A DNA stretch of 64,000 nucleotides from Mesorhizobium sp. AR02 (GCF_024746835.1 NZ_CP080531.1:2418001-2482000), one strand, 5' to 3'. Counted from the stretch's first letter, positions 1 to 8,972 are shown. Numbers and translations: made by a program. The notes: generated from the sequence alone by a model not told the origin.

Positions 1-270
1 CCGAGTGGACATGCAATGCTTTCAGCGATCGCGTTCCTGACCGTGGGCGCACTCCTTTCACACGCAAATCAGGAGTTGCGTCTCAAAGCGTATTTCATGT
101 CGATCGCCGTGTTTCTGACGGTGGCCGTTGGCATAAGCCGGGTCTATCTCGCGGTCCACTATCCAACGGATGTCTTGGCCGGATGGTGCATTGGTTCTGG
201 CTGGGCGATCCTGTGTTGGACAGTCGCGTTATGGTTCCAGGAAAGGCCGAAACGGGGGCTGGAAACTTGA
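1..270 (+). CDS. PAP2-family phosphatase, C-terminal part (truncated by window edge)
   Basis: The reading frame is open from base 1, so only the last 89 residues are visible. It opens with PSGHA, the second phosphatase motif of the type 2 phosphatidic acid phosphatase superfamily, and later carries SRVYLAVHYPTDVLAGW, the third motif with its catalytic histidine and aspartate. Hydrophobic stretches between and after the motifs fit a polytopic inner-membrane enzyme that dephosphorylates lipid phosphates. The stop codon overlaps the probable start of the next gene, a lipid kinase, which suggests a lipid phosphate/kinase pair. The true start lies outside the window; substrate cannot be told from this fragment. 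Confidence 0.85.
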   Translation, partial: PSGHAMLSAIAFLTVGALLSHANQELRLKAYFMSIAVFLTVAVGISRVYLAVHYPTDVLAGWCIGSGWAILCWTVALWFQERPKRGLET

Positions 271-1193
271 AGGTTCTGGCTCTCATCAACAAAAATGCCG
301 GCGCTGCGGCGCGCAAGGGCGACATAGAGAGAGCCGTACGGGATGGGTTCGCCGAACGTGGCATTGAGGCGGATGTGCGATTGGTGGACGGACGAGAGGT
401 TGGAGAGCTCGCTCGGCGCTTCGTTGGCGAAAACAAGTCTAGGTCCGGCCGTGGATCAATATTGGTCGTGGGCGGTGGCGACGGCACGCTCGGCAGCGCG
501 GCCTCGGCGCTGGTGGGGACTGATCTGTTGCTCGGTGTCCTTCCGCTCGGCACATTAAACCACTTTGCCAAGGATTTGGCTGTGCCGCTCGACCTCACAG
601 CGGCGATCGATACAATCGCGACAGGTAAGCCTCTGGCAGTCGATGTCGCCGAGGTCAACGGCCGCGTCTTTCTTAACAACTCATCGATTGGGATCTATCC
701 CTTCTTTGTTGCAAAGCGTTCAGCCGAGCAGCGGCGCCGCGGGTTCGGCAAGCTTGCCGCCATCGGACCCGCTCTCATGAGAACGTTGAGATCCGCCTCG
801 TGGCAGGCTGTCCACGTCGCTGCTCAGGGCACCCGCGAAAGACTGCGGACGCCCTGTGTGTTTGTTGGCAACAATTTCTATGACATCGCCGATCTTGGCC
901 ACCGCCGCAGCCTCTCGTCAAAAGAACTGTGCGTTTATGTCGTCAAACAGCAATCCTGGTTTGGACTGGCATTGCTTCCGTTCAAAATCGCGTTCGGCAT
1001 GATCGACGCCACCCGAGATCTGGAAATCTATCGCGCTAAGTCGCTGCAAATCACATCGCATCGACGCGCCATGCTGGTTTCTCTGGACGGCGAAGCCGTC
1101 AGCATGGAAACGCCCCTGAATTTTCAGATTCGGCCAGCGGCCCTGAAGGTCCTCGCACCTGCCAAAAAGAGCAAGACCGGTGGCCGTGGCTGA
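267..1193 (+). CDS. Diacylglycerol kinase family lipid kinase
   Basis: The protein contains the catalytic-domain nucleotide motif GGGDGT followed by PLGTLNHFAKDL, the hallmark of the DagK/sphingosine-kinase/YegS superfamily, which phosphorylates lipid hydroxyls with ATP. The fold normally begins with a strand like MKVLALINKNAG, so I place the start at the TTG at 267, which overlaps the upstream stop (TTGA) and implies translational coupling. An in-frame ATG at 231 is the alternative and would add 12 residues. Length (about 308 residues) is normal for the family. It is followed 15 bp later by a metallophosphoesterase gene, so the three genes probably form one transcription unit. The lipid substrate is unknown. 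Confidence 0.85.
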   Translation: MKVLALINKNAGAAARKGDIERAVRDGFAERGIEADVRLVDGREVGELARRFVGENKSRSGRGSILVVGGGDGTLGSAASALVGTDLLLGVLPLGTLNHFAKDLAVPLDLTAAIDTIATGKPLAVDVAEVNGRVFLNNSSIGIYPFFVAKRSAEQRRRGFGKLAAIGPALMRTLRSASWQAVHVAAQGTRERLRTPCVFVGNNFYDIADLGHRRSLSSKELCVYVVKQQSWFGLALLPFKIAFGMIDATRDLEIYRAKSLQITSHRRAMLVSLDGEAVSMETPLNFQIRPAALKVLAPAKKSKTGGRG

Positions 1194-1208
1194 AAGCGGA
1201 GAAATTCA

Positions 1209-2018
1209 GTGAAGACCCTAGTCCACCTGTCGGATTTGCACTTCGGAAGAACAGAGAGCAAGCTTGTGGAAGCGATCGCGAGCGAGGTTCGTGCCGTCGA
1301 CTCTGATTTGCTCGTCGTGTCGGGGGATCTGACGCAGCGCGCCCGGAAAGACGAATTCATGCAGGCGCGGGCCTTCCTTGATTCCCTTCCCGGCCCCCGC
1401 ATCGTAGTTCCCGGCAATCACGACGTGCCGCTCTGGAATGTCTTCGCGCGTGCCATGACGCCTCTGTCGCGTTACAGGCGCTACATTGAGGCGGACACGG
1501 ACCCGTTCTACGCCGATAGCGAAATAGCTGTGGTCGGGATCAACACGGCACGATCCCTGACAATCAAGGACGGCCGGATCAACGTCCGCCAGCTCGAGTC
1601 GGCGACGGAAAAATTCGCGCATATGTCCGATGACATTACCCGGATAGTGGTCACGCATCATCCTTTCGAAGGGCTGAATCTGGAAAGCGATGACGGCGTC
1701 GTGGGCCGCGCGGATCTGGCAATGGATGCCTTCTCGCGCAGCGGCGTAGACATCATATTGTCTGGCCACCAGCATCTTCACCGCACCGGCTCGAGCGCAA
1801 GGCGTTACCTTATCGACGGCTATGCGGCGCTGCTCATTCAAGCGGGAACGGCGGTTTCATCGCGGCTTCGCCACGCTGCAAATTCGTTTAACATCATTCG
1901 CATCGAGCACCCAAGGATCTCCGTCGAATGTCGAGCCTGGCAGCCTTCGCGGGCCGGGTTCGAAATCTCAGCCAGTTATTCCTTTCGGCACGGTCCAGGC
2001 GGGTGGGAAGCTGCTTGA
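1209..2018 (+). CDS. Metallophosphoesterase, class III cyclic-nucleotide phosphodiesterase-like
   Basis: The five blocks of the calcineurin-like fold are readable in order: SDLHFG near the N-terminus, GDLTQ, GNHD, then HHPF and GHQH in the second half. These residues bind a dinuclear metal centre and hydrolyse phosphoesters. Overall length (269 residues) and motif spacing resemble the CpdA/Icc group of cytoplasmic phosphodiesterases. The start is a GTG 15 bp after the lipid kinase gene, so co-transcription is likely. The substrate could be a cyclic nucleotide or a phospholipid-derived phosphoester; the neighbouring lipid kinase and PAP2 phosphatase make a lipid role conceivable but unproven. 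Confidence 0.85.
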   Translation: MKTLVHLSDLHFGRTESKLVEAIASEVRAVDSDLLVVSGDLTQRARKDEFMQARAFLDSLPGPRIVVPGNHDVPLWNVFARAMTPLSRYRRYIEADTDPFYADSEIAVVGINTARSLTIKDGRINVRQLESATEKFAHMSDDITRIVVTHHPFEGLNLESDDGVVGRADLAMDAFSRSGVDIILSGHQHLHRTGSSARRYLIDGYAALLIQAGTAVSSRLRHAANSFNIIRIEHPRISVECRAWQPSRAGFEISASYSFRHGPGGWEAA

Positions 2019-2127
2019 ATGGCGATCAGGAACAGCGTCTTACTCATCAGCAAGGGAGACACCGCGTTATGTCGCTGCCCCAGCGCCGTCCTTGTGACGC
2101 TCAATACGACTTCGACTGCGGCTGAAC

Positions 2128-2488
2128 GTGCATGGCGTCCGCGATGCGAGATGGCTAGTCGGTTCAGTTTTCGCGCTCGCAATTATTGCGGCGGGGATGA
2201 AGGACTTGCAGCAGTCGGTTAGACCCTCTCGGACTACGTGTCGCGAGTTCAAGTCGCGACAGAACGGCCGCTGACCGAGGAGAGGCTCATAGAGTCAATC
2301 CGGGGGGCGCGGAAGGAACTCCGCGATGTCGTGACTGGTCGCCATGTCTCCGCCACTTGTCTGGCGCAAATCATACGCCGGTAATTCGCCGCAGTGACGC
2401 GATCCCCGACAAGATTCGCGCCATAATTCTTTCCGCTCCAACGGCAGCTATCGGGATTGCCGTAAGCCACTCTGGACGGCTGACCTGA
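2128..2488 (+). pseudogene. Possible decayed gene for a small membrane protein
   Basis: This stretch of the roughly 600-bp gap has no intact gene, but three protein-like segments follow one another in different frames. From 2128 the frame reads a charged start and a hydrophobic helix (RWLVGSVFALAIIAAGM). From about 2223 a second frame reads a charged, helix-like segment (LTEERLIESIRGARKEL) ending in a stop at 2382-2384. A third frame then continues with DAIPDKIRAIILSAPTAAIGIAV up to a TGA at 2486-2488 (segment quoted in part). Two frameshifts would join them. No family is recognised and chance cannot be excluded. The rest of the gap, 2019-2127 and 2489-2624, shows nothing I can support. Confidence 0.25.
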
Positions 2489-2624
2489 GGCGCGAAGCTG
2501 CTGTTGGGTGAGGGCCTCAGGAAGTTCGCCTATGGATCAGGACCTGCCATTCGCCAATGCCGCGGAAACAGCTACCTGATTAGTTGTCGCCGTCGATGCC
2601 CGGTCAACACAACATGCCTTCGGC

Positions 2625-3272
2625 TCAGTGGGCCGCCGCGCGCTTCTCGAGCGAACGGGCATATTGCGTCAGGGGAAAGCACATGGCGAAGAAGATCAAC
2701 GCCACCAGCCCGTAGACCTTGAACGGTTCGAAGGTGGCGTTGTTGATGGCGTTGGAGGTCCGCACCAGCTCCTCGAAGCCGATGATCGAGGTCAGCGCCG
2801 TCGACTTGATCAGCTGCACCAGGAAGCCGACCGTCGGCGCGCGGGTGATCGAGAACGCCTGCGGCAGGATGATCAGCCTGAGCTCCTGCAGGTAATGCAG
2901 GCCGAGACTGGCGCCGGCATCCCACTGGCCACGCGGCAGCGCGTCGACGCCGGAGCGCCAGATCTCGGCGAGATAGGCACTGGCGAAGAAGGTGAGGCCG
3001 AGCACCGCCGCGGTCCACGGCTCGATGCGCAGGCCGAGCATCGGCAAGCCGAAGAACATCAGGAACAGCTGCATCAGCAGCGGCGTTCCCTGGAACAGGG
3101 CGATATAGCCGGAGGCGATGCGCCGGCTCCATGTGTTCTTGGAGATGCGGAAGAACAGAACGACCATGCCAACGATGCCACCGCCAATGAAGGCTGCCAG
3201 GGACAAAAGCACGGTCCAGCGGGCGGCGAGCAGAAGGTTGCGAACGATGTCCCAGAAGGTGAATTCGATCAT
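2625..3272 (-). CDS. Polar amino-acid ABC transporter permease (HisM/GlnP family)
   Basis: This 215-residue inner-membrane protein has about five hydrophobic spans and the family's EAA loop region (ALPRGQWDAGASLGL...ILPQAF), which contacts the ATPase. An FQGTPLLMQLF segment is typical of HisQ/HisM-type permeases. Its start codon overlaps the stop of the preceding permease gene by 4 bp, showing tight coupling. With its partner it should form the heterodimeric channel for the binding protein encoded just upstream. No ATPase gene follows, which is unusual for this family; the subunit must come from another locus or has been lost here. Confidence 0.92.
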   Translation of the reverse strand: MIEFTFWDIVRNLLLAARWTVLLSLAAFIGGGIVGMVVLFFRISKNTWSRRIASGYIALFQGTPLLMQLFLMFFGLPMLGLRIEPWTAAVLGLTFFASAYLAEIWRSGVDALPRGQWDAGASLGLHYLQELRLIILPQAFSITRAPTVGFLVQLIKSTALTSIIGFEELVRTSNAINNATFEPFKVYGLVALIFFAMCFPLTQYARSLEKRAAAH

Positions 3273-3925
3273 GACACGCCAGCTCCGAGCGCGCGGCGCC
3301 CGCCGGTGACCAGGAGCCGGCGCAAGGCCATCGACAGAGCGAGATAGACCAGCGTCACGACGAAGTACGTTTCGAAGGAGCGGAAGGTGCGCGCCTGCAG
3401 CATGTCGGCCTCATAGGTCAGCTCGCGCACCGCGATCTGCGAGACCACGGCCGACTCCAGCATCATGATGACGATCTGGCTGGTCAGTGCCGGATAGATG
3501 ATCTTGAGCGCCTGCGGCAGCACGATCTTGACGAACACCTGGCGGGGCCTCAAGCCCAGCGCCAGGGCGGCTTCCGTCTGCCCGCCCGGCACGGCGTCAA
3601 GGCCGGCGCCGACGATCTCGATCGTATAGGCCGCCATGTTGAGCGTCATCGCCAGCATGGCGGCCAGGATCGGGTCGAGCCTGATGCCGAGGCTGGGCAG
3701 GCCGAAGAAGATGAAGAACAACTGCACCAGGAACGGCGTGTTGCGCATCACCTCGACATACCAGGCGATGGCCCGCTTGAGCAGCACGGGGCCGTTTCGC
3801 CGTCCGGCGGCGCCCAGGATGCTGAGCAGCGTGCCGGCCAGCGTGGTCACGGCGATCAGCAGGATCGTCGTGGCCGCGCCGTGCGCGATGTCGCCTAAAG
3901 CACCCGGGAGCCAGGCAAAGGCCAC
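3269..3925 (-). CDS. Polar amino-acid ABC transporter permease (HisQ/GlnP family)
   Basis: This is a 218-residue integral membrane permease with a TPFLVQLFFIFFGLPSLGIRLD core and the EAA loop (AVPGGQTEAALALGLRPRQ followed by ILPQAL), both typical of the amino-acid branch of binding-protein-dependent transporters. It lies 6 bp after the binding-protein gene and overlaps the second permease gene by 4 bp, so the three form one unit. Paired permeases of this type usually carry basic or polar amino acids. The agmatinase-like gene upstream suggests arginine or another guanidino compound as cargo, which is an inference from context only. Confidence 0.92.
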   Translation of the reverse strand: MAFAWLPGALGDIAHGAATTILLIAVTTLAGTLLSILGAAGRRNGPVLLKRAIAWYVEVMRNTPFLVQLFFIFFGLPSLGIRLDPILAAMLAMTLNMAAYTIEIVGAGLDAVPGGQTEAALALGLRPRQVFVKIVLPQALKIIYPALTSQIVIMMLESAVVSQIAVRELTYEADMLQARTFRSFETYFVVTLVYLALSMALRRLLVTGGRRALGAGVS

Positions 3926-3931
3926 GGAAAC

Positions 3932-4741
3932 TCAATCCTTGAGGTTGTCGGGGTTGAGCGGCGTCTTCAGCCAGGCTTTCGAGCTTTCGTCCAGCTTGCC
4001 GTCGGCCAGCATCTTGGCGACTGCATCGTTGACCGCTTTCTTGAGAGCGTCCTCATTCTTGTTGAGGCCGATATGCGAGGGCGAGGTCAGCAGCTGGAAT
4101 TTCTGCTCCGGCTTCAGCACATCCTGCTTGGCCAGCACCTGGGCGCCGACATCGTTGCCGACGACCATCAGCTGGGTCTGACCAGAGATGAAGGCCTGGA
4201 TGACCGAATTGTAGTTGTCGAAGCGCTTGATGTCGGCCGAGGCGGGTGCAGCCGCGGTGAGCGAGGTGTCCTCGAGCGTGCCGCGATTGACGGCGATCGA
4301 CTTGTCGGCAAGGTCTTCCTTGCTTTTGACCGACATCGCGGCGGGACCGATCACCGCGATGTAGTAAGGCGCGTAGGCGGCGGCGAAGTCGATGACCTGC
4401 TCACGCTCCTTCGAGTAGCCGACGCTCATCAGGATGTCGACGCGATGGTCGTTCAGATAGGGGATGCGGTTCTGGCCGGTGACGGCGACCGGATTGAGCT
4501 TCACCTTGAGCGTGTCGGCGATGTATTGCGCGACGTCCATGTCATAGCCCTTGAGGCTCATATCGGCGCTGGCCGAGGAGAAGGGCGGGAAGTCGGCAAA
4601 GACGCCGACATTGATGGTGCCGGCCTTGGTGATGTCAGCCAGCGCGTCGGCATTGGCCGCCTGCGTGGCGATGCCGAGACCGGCGGCGCCCAGCACCAGG
4701 ATGGCGGCGATGGATGATTTGAGTGTCGAGTGGATTGTCAT
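3932..4741 (-). CDS. Amino-acid ABC transporter periplasmic binding protein (SBP family 3)
   Basis: A classical Sec signal peptide occupies roughly residues 1-31 (hydrophobic AAILVLGAAGLGIATQ, cleavage near ANA/DAL). The mature part has the family 3 landmarks: GVFADFPPFSSA at the start of lobe 1, KGYDMDVAQYIAD, and a long DILMSVGYSKEREQVIDF segment. It should capture a polar amino acid in the periplasm and deliver it to the two permeases encoded immediately downstream. It sits 82 bp after the arginase-family gene in the same orientation. The ligand cannot be read from sequence; a guanidino compound is plausible from the neighbour. Confidence 0.9.
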   Translation of the reverse strand: MTIHSTLKSSIAAILVLGAAGLGIATQAANADALADITKAGTINVGVFADFPPFSSASADMSLKGYDMDVAQYIADTLKVKLNPVAVTGQNRIPYLNDHRVDILMSVGYSKEREQVIDFAAAYAPYYIAVIGPAAMSVKSKEDLADKSIAVNRGTLEDTSLTAAAPASADIKRFDNYNSVIQAFISGQTQLMVVGNDVGAQVLAKQDVLKPEQKFQLLTSPSHIGLNKNEDALKKAVNDAVAKMLADGKLDESSKAWLKTPLNPDNLKD

Positions 4742-4823
4742 TGTTATTCCCCTTCTGGAAGCTTTTGATTGTCTGGGTCGGCCGCCGGCTCCAGCGCGAC
4801 GGCCGCCTTTGCTTTTCTGAACG

Positions 4824-5885
4824 TCAAGCGCCCTTGCTGGTGATTGCCGGGCTGAACACCATCAGGCTCAGGATATCGAACAGCACCTGGGCGCCGGCAT
4901 GCGCGGTGTTGGTGGTGGCGTCATATTGCGGCGCCACCTCGACGACGTCGCCGCCGACGATGTTGAGGCCCTTGAGGCCGCGCAGCAGTTCGAGCACTTC
5001 GCGCGTCGTCAGGCCACCGACTTCCGGCGTGCCGGTGCCCGGGGCGAAGGCTGGATCGACGCTGTCGATGTCGAAGGAAACATAGGTCGGGCCGTCGCCG
5101 ACGATCTTGCGCGCCTTTTCGATGATGGCGGGGATACCCAGCCCGGTCACCTCTTCGGCATGAACCACGGTCATCCCGGACTCGTAGGTGAACTCCCACA
5201 GATATTCGGCCGAGCCGCGAATGCCGATCTGGATGGTGCGCGTCGGATCGAGCACGCCATCGAGCACCGCGTTGCGGAACGGGCCGCCATGGTGGAACTT
5301 GGTCATGTCGAACAGGCCGCTGGTGTCGCAATGGGCGTCGATATGGATCAGGCCGACCGGGGCTTTCTTGCCGACCGCCTTCAGGATCGGATGGCTGATC
5401 GAGTGGTCGCCGCCGACCGACAATGGAATGACGCCGGCATCGACGATCTGGTTGGTGCGGCGCTCGATATCCTCATGGCTGATCTCCAGCCGGTAGCGGC
5501 TGCGGAACGGCGTGTCGCCGATGTCGGCCACCCTGAGTTCATGCGTCGGCGCGCATTCCAGCACGTGATTGTAGGGGCCGATGCGCTCGATGGCGCGCAG
5601 CGCCCTCGGCCCGAAGCGCGAACCCGGCCGGTTGGTGACGCCGAGATCCATCGGCACGCCGATGATGGCCACCTGCAGATCACCGAAATCCGGATTCTCC
5701 GCGGCGATTTCGCGATAGGGCGCGGCGAGGAAGGTCGGGATGCCGGAATAGGGCGCGAGCCTGGTGCCACTCTTGGAAAAGATCTTGTCGGCGACCTTGC
5801 GGAACTTCGGGTCGAACATCTCGCCGCCATGGCTCTCGCCATACTTGCGGCGCAAGGCGTCGAGCTTGCCGCGATCGTAACCCAT
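4824..5885 (-). CDS. Arginase/agmatinase-family ureohydrolase
   Basis: The binuclear manganese site of the ureohydrolase superfamily is complete: GGDHS, DAHCDT and SFDIDSVDPAFAPGTGTPE. The last segment is the family's C-terminal signature. At 353 residues it is longer than enteric SpeB because of an N-terminal extension of about 50 residues. It would split urea from a guanidino substrate: agmatine, guanidinobutyrate, guanidinopropionate or a relative; motifs alone do not separate these. A strong ribosome site (GGAGG) precedes the ATG. It is the first gene of an operon with an amino-acid ABC transporter and is divergent from a LysR regulator, so uptake and hydrolysis of one guanidino compound is a reasonable model. 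Confidence 0.85.
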   Translation of the reverse strand: MGYDRGKLDALRRKYGESHGGEMFDPKFRKVADKIFSKSGTRLAPYSGIPTFLAAPYREIAAENPDFGDLQVAIIGVPMDLGVTNRPGSRFGPRALRAIERIGPYNHVLECAPTHELRVADIGDTPFRSRYRLEISHEDIERRTNQIVDAGVIPLSVGGDHSISHPILKAVGKKAPVGLIHIDAHCDTSGLFDMTKFHHGGPFRNAVLDGVLDPTRTIQIGIRGSAEYLWEFTYESGMTVVHAEEVTGLGIPAIIEKARKIVGDGPTYVSFDIDSVDPAFAPGTGTPEVGGLTTREVLELLRGLKGLNIVGGDVVEVAPQYDATTNTAHAGAQVLFDILSLMVFSPAITSKGA

Positions 5886-6062
5886 ATCCGTTCCTCCTGG
5901 CTGATGCAGTGCGGCCGTCGGCGACCTCGAACGAACTGACCGTCATCCGGCCGGGTCGCTTGTCCCGCTGGCTGCCCGCAGATTTCACGTCTTGATGCTG
6001 TTCTGAACTGAAGTGTCCGGCAGCCGCATTGAAAAATCAATTGATATTGTTAAGGCGTCTTC

Positions 6063-6079
6063 TGTGAGAAAATCTCACA
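6063..6079. promoter_or_regulatory. Perfect inverted repeat in front of the LysR gene (putative operator)
   Basis: TGTGAGA and TCTCACA face each other across three A residues, 17 bp in all, ending 16 bp before the ATG at 6096. It lies in the divergent region shared by the LysR-type gene and the ureohydrolase/transporter operon. LysR proteins usually bind dyads of this kind and control both themselves and the divergent operon, so this is the best operator candidate. Binding is inferred, not shown. Confidence 0.5.
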
Positions 6080-6095
6080 AAGAAGTCGAGCTTCA

Positions 6096-7070
6096 ATGGC
6101 CAACCGCCTGCCACCTCTCAACCCGCTGCGCGCCTTCGAGGCAACGGCACGCCATGGCTCGCTGACCAAGGCGGCGGGTGAACTGAATGTCACACATGGC
6201 GCCGTCAGCCACCAGATCAAGGCGCTGGAGCAGTCGCTCGGCGTCAAGCTGTTCGAGCGCGTCGGCCAGCGGGTCAAACTGACACCGCATGGTGCGGAGC
6301 TGTTGCCGGCGGTATCGACAGCCTTCGACGGTATCGCCGCCGCCACCCAGCGGCTGACGCGGCCGGCAAGCAGCGGCGCGCTGTCGGTGTCCTGTGTGCC
6401 GGCGCTGCTGTTGCTTTGGATGACGCCGAGGCTGGGCAGCTTCACCGCGCAATATCCCGACATCCAGCTGACGCTCATCCCCTCCAACGATCCCAGGGAT
6501 ATCCGCGCGCCGCATATCGATGTCTGCGTCCACTACGGCAATGGCAGCTGGGCCGATTGCTGGATGCGAAAATGGTCGGGGCTGGAACTGTTTCCCGTCG
6601 TCAGCCCGACCTTGATCAACAACCGGCCGATCCGCAGCGTTCGCGATCTCGCCGATCATGTCTTCCTGCATGGCGATGACGGCCGCGAATGGCACACATG
6701 GCTGGCCGCCGCCGATGCACTGGATCTCGAGCGCGGCCGCCGCCATCATCTGGGTGACGCGCGCATGGCGACCGAGGCCGCGGTGCACGGCCATGGCGTG
6801 GCGCTGGGCGATTCGGTGACGGCAAGCGCGCTGCTGGCCAGGGGCATGCTGGTCGCGCCGTTCAGCCTCTCCGTGCCGGCGGTCGATGAGTTCTATATCG
6901 TCTGCCGCAACGAAATGCGGACGACGCCGATCGTGCAGGTGTTCATCGACTGGCTGTTCGCCGAGAAGGCCGGGGATGACGGCCGCGCCGACGCTCCCGT
7001 CGCGGGCCGTATCATCAGCCGTCGCAAGCGTCCGCAACTGAAGGTCATTGGCGCGAAGACCGCGGGCTGA
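6096..7070 (+). CDS. LysR-type transcriptional regulator, GcvA-like
   Basis: The N-terminal 60 residues hold the winged helix-turn-helix (LRAFEATARHGSLTKAAGELNVTHGAVSHQIK, given here over several motif pieces), ending in LFERVGQRVKLT. The ATHGAVS-type recognition helix and LNPLRAFE start are typical of the GcvA branch. The remaining part is a periplasmic-binding-like effector domain, total 324 residues, the usual size. It is transcribed away from the ureohydrolase/amino-acid transporter operon, and a perfect dyad lies between them, so it probably senses the guanidino or amino-acid substrate and controls that operon. The ligand is unknown. Confidence 0.9.
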   Translation: MANRLPPLNPLRAFEATARHGSLTKAAGELNVTHGAVSHQIKALEQSLGVKLFERVGQRVKLTPHGAELLPAVSTAFDGIAAATQRLTRPASSGALSVSCVPALLLLWMTPRLGSFTAQYPDIQLTLIPSNDPRDIRAPHIDVCVHYGNGSWADCWMRKWSGLELFPVVSPTLINNRPIRSVRDLADHVFLHGDDGREWHTWLAAADALDLERGRRHHLGDARMATEAAVHGHGVALGDSVTASALLARGMLVAPFSLSVPAVDEFYIVCRNEMRTTPIVQVFIDWLFAEKAGDDGRADAPVAGRIISRRKRPQLKVIGAKTAG

Positions 7071-7206
7071 GACCGGCATGCTCATGGTCTTATGCAGGCC
7101 GTTCTTTTTGTCGGGCCAGCCTGAAAGCGGGCAGCGTTTTGGCCAATTCGATGCTATGAGGCCTGTCGCGATTGTGGGTGGCAGGCAGCGAAGGCGGTAA
7201 CCAGAC

Positions 7207-8511
7207 ATGGCAAGAACCGATATTGCGCGGCGCGTCTACAACCATACCTGGAAGCTCGATCCGATCGTGCGCAGCCTGCTCGACACCGACTTCTACAAGC
7301 TTTTGATGCTGCAGATGATCTGGGGCATGTACCCCAAGGTCGAGGCCACCTTCTCGCTGATCAACCGCACCACTTCGGTGCGCCTGGCCGACGAGATCGA
7401 CGAGGGCGAACTGCGCGAACAGCTCGACCATGCCCGCACCTTGCGCTTCTCCAAGAAGGAAATGATCTGGCTCGGCGGCAACAATTTCTATGGCCGCAAG
7501 CAGATCTTCGAGCCGGAATTCCTCGCCTGGCTGGAAGGTTTTAGGCTGCCGGACTACGAGCTGGCGAAGCGCGACGGCCAGTATGAACTGACCTTCAGCG
7601 GGCCGTGGATGTACACCACGCTGTGGGAGATCCCGGCGCTCGCCATCATCAACGAACTCAGATCCCGCGCGGCCATGCGGGCCTTCGGCCCCTTCGCGCT
7701 CGATGTGCTCTATGCCCGCGCCAAGGCCAAGATGTGGGCCAAGACCGAGCGGCTGAAGGCATTGCCCGGCATCCGCATATCGGATTTCGGCACGCGCCGA
7801 CGCCATTCCTTCCTGTGGCAGCGCTGGTGCGTCGAGGCGCTGAAGGAAGGCATCGGCGAGGCCTTCACCGGCACCTCCAACGTGCTGCTTGCGATGGACA
7901 ACGACCTCGAAGCGCTCGGCACCAACGCGCATGAGCTGCCGATGGTGTTCGCGGCACTGGCCAATTCCGAAAAGGAGCTGAAACAGTCGCCCTACAAGGT
8001 GCTGCAGGATTGGCAGCGCTACTATGGCGGCAATCTCTTGATCGTGCTGCCCGATGCTTTCGGCACCGCTTCCTTCCTGCGCGACGCGCCGGACTGGGTG
8101 GCCGACTGGACCGGCTTCCGCCCCGACAGCGCGCCGCCGATCGAGGGCGGCGAAAAAATCCTGTCCTGGTGGCGCGAGAAGGGCAAGGACCCCAAGCAGA
8201 AGCTGCTGATCTTCTCCGACGGGCTCGAGGTGGAAACCATCGAGGAGACCTACCGCCACTTCAAGGGTAAGGTTCGCATGTCCTTCGGCTGGGGCACCAA
8301 CCTCACCAACGACTTCGAAGGCTGCGCGCCGACGGAAACCAACAGCCTCGATGCCATATCCCTGGTCTGCAAGGTCACCGAAGCCAATGGCAGGCCGGCG
8401 GTGAAGCTCTCCGACAATCCCGCCAAGGCGACGGGGGATGAGAAAGAGATCGAGCGGTATCTCAGGATTTTTGGCCAGAAGGACCGCGTGGAGCAATTGG
8501 TCAAGGTGTGA
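7207..8511 (+). CDS. pncB: Nicotinate phosphoribosyltransferase
   Basis: The 434-residue protein matches PncB in length and motifs: [13 protein letters not shown] near the N-terminus, [29 protein letters not shown] around the phosphorylatable histidine region, and GTSNVLLAM in the phosphoribosyl-binding part. It joins nicotinate and PRPP, with ATP, to give nicotinate mononucleotide in the NAD salvage pathway. The ATG at 7207 is used. A nicotinamidase gene lies 8.5 kb downstream on the other strand and a probable N-heterocycle degradation operon follows it, so nicotinate is a recurring theme here, though these genes are not one operon. Confidence 0.95.
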   Translation: MARTDIARRVYNHTWKLDPIVRSLLDTDFYKLLMLQMIWGMYPKVEATFSLINRTTSVRLADEIDEGELREQLDHARTLRFSKKEMIWLGGNNFYGRKQIFEPEFLAWLEGFRLPDYELAKRDGQYELTFSGPWMYTTLWEIPALAIINELRSRAAMRAFGPFALDVLYARAKAKMWAKTERLKALPGIRISDFGTRRRHSFLWQRWCVEALKEGIGEAFTGTSNVLLAMDNDLEALGTNAHELPMVFAALANSEKELKQSPYKVLQDWQRYYGGNLLIVLPDAFGTASFLRDAPDWVADWTGFRPDSAPPIEGGEKILSWWREKGKDPKQKLLIFSDGLEVETIEETYRHFKGKVRMSFGWGTNLTNDFEGCAPTETNSLDAISLVCKVTEANGRPAVKLSDNPAKATGDEKEIERYLRIFGQKDRVEQLVKV

Positions 8512-8654
8512 GAAGCGGCGGGCTCTCGGATAGGTCGAGTTCCTTCGTGCCCCCCTGTCCTGCCGGACACGTCCCACGCAAGGGGGCTACGGGTACGCAA
8601 ACATTTTCAAAAACCGTTGTATCAACCGCTTGACGAGATTGTTCGATGACCCGG

Positions 8655-8868
8655 CTCCTTTCCTCTCCCTCCGGAGGGGGGAGAGGTGGCGCCGCGAAGC
8701 GGCGACGGAGTGGGGGAACCACTTGGCAACCACCGCAACAGGCATAGGAAAGAGGACCGCGCGCAAGCATCGTCTCGACCCGCGCCAGGGTCGACCCCCA
8801 CTCCGTCGAGCTGCGCTCGACACCTCTCCCCCGATCGACGGGGGAGAGGAAGAGTGCCAAGCTATCCG
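8655..8868. repeat. Long mosaic intergenic repeat, copy 1
   Basis: About 214 bp that recurs with high similarity at 25070-25282. It is built from a first palindromic half (CTCTCCCTCC...GGGGAGAGG, then GGCGCCGCGAAGCGGCG and ACGGAGTGGGG) and a second half (CCCCACTCCGTCGAGCTGCG, CTCGACACC, CTCCCCCGATCGACGGGGGAG). The two halves are partly inverted relative to each other, so the transcript could fold into a long hairpin. The organisation resembles the mosaic intergenic elements known from rhizobia. It fills much of the gap between pncB and the next membrane-protein gene. Confidence 0.75.
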
Positions 8869-8921
8869 AGCAGGCGCCTGTCTTCAAAAGCAAAGGCTCC
8901 CTTCCGAAGACAACAGCCTGA

Positions 8922-8972
8922 TCTCCCCCCTCGTGGGGGAGATGTCCGGCAGGACAGAGGGGGGCACCGTAG
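8922..8972. repeat. Short palindromic intergenic repeat (CTCCCCC/GGGGGAG type)
   Basis: CTCCCCCCTCGTGGGGGAGA followed by TGTCCGGCAGGACAGAGGGG is one copy of a family also seen at 11887-11940 and 12001-12056, with a decayed relative at 8545-8592. Each copy has a strong GC-rich stem with a short loop and a second stem over CCGGCAGG. The only ATG available near the start of the following gene lies inside this copy. Confidence 0.7.

Noticed and set aside
4073..4717. Long open frame opposite the amino-acid binding protein gene
   Set aside because: Arginine/glycine-rich composition and full overlap with a clear signal-peptide-bearing gene mark it as an antisense shadow of high GC sequence.
7090..8577. 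495-codon frame opposite pncB
   Set aside because: PncB motifs on the plus strand are unmistakable; the opposite frame has no family features.
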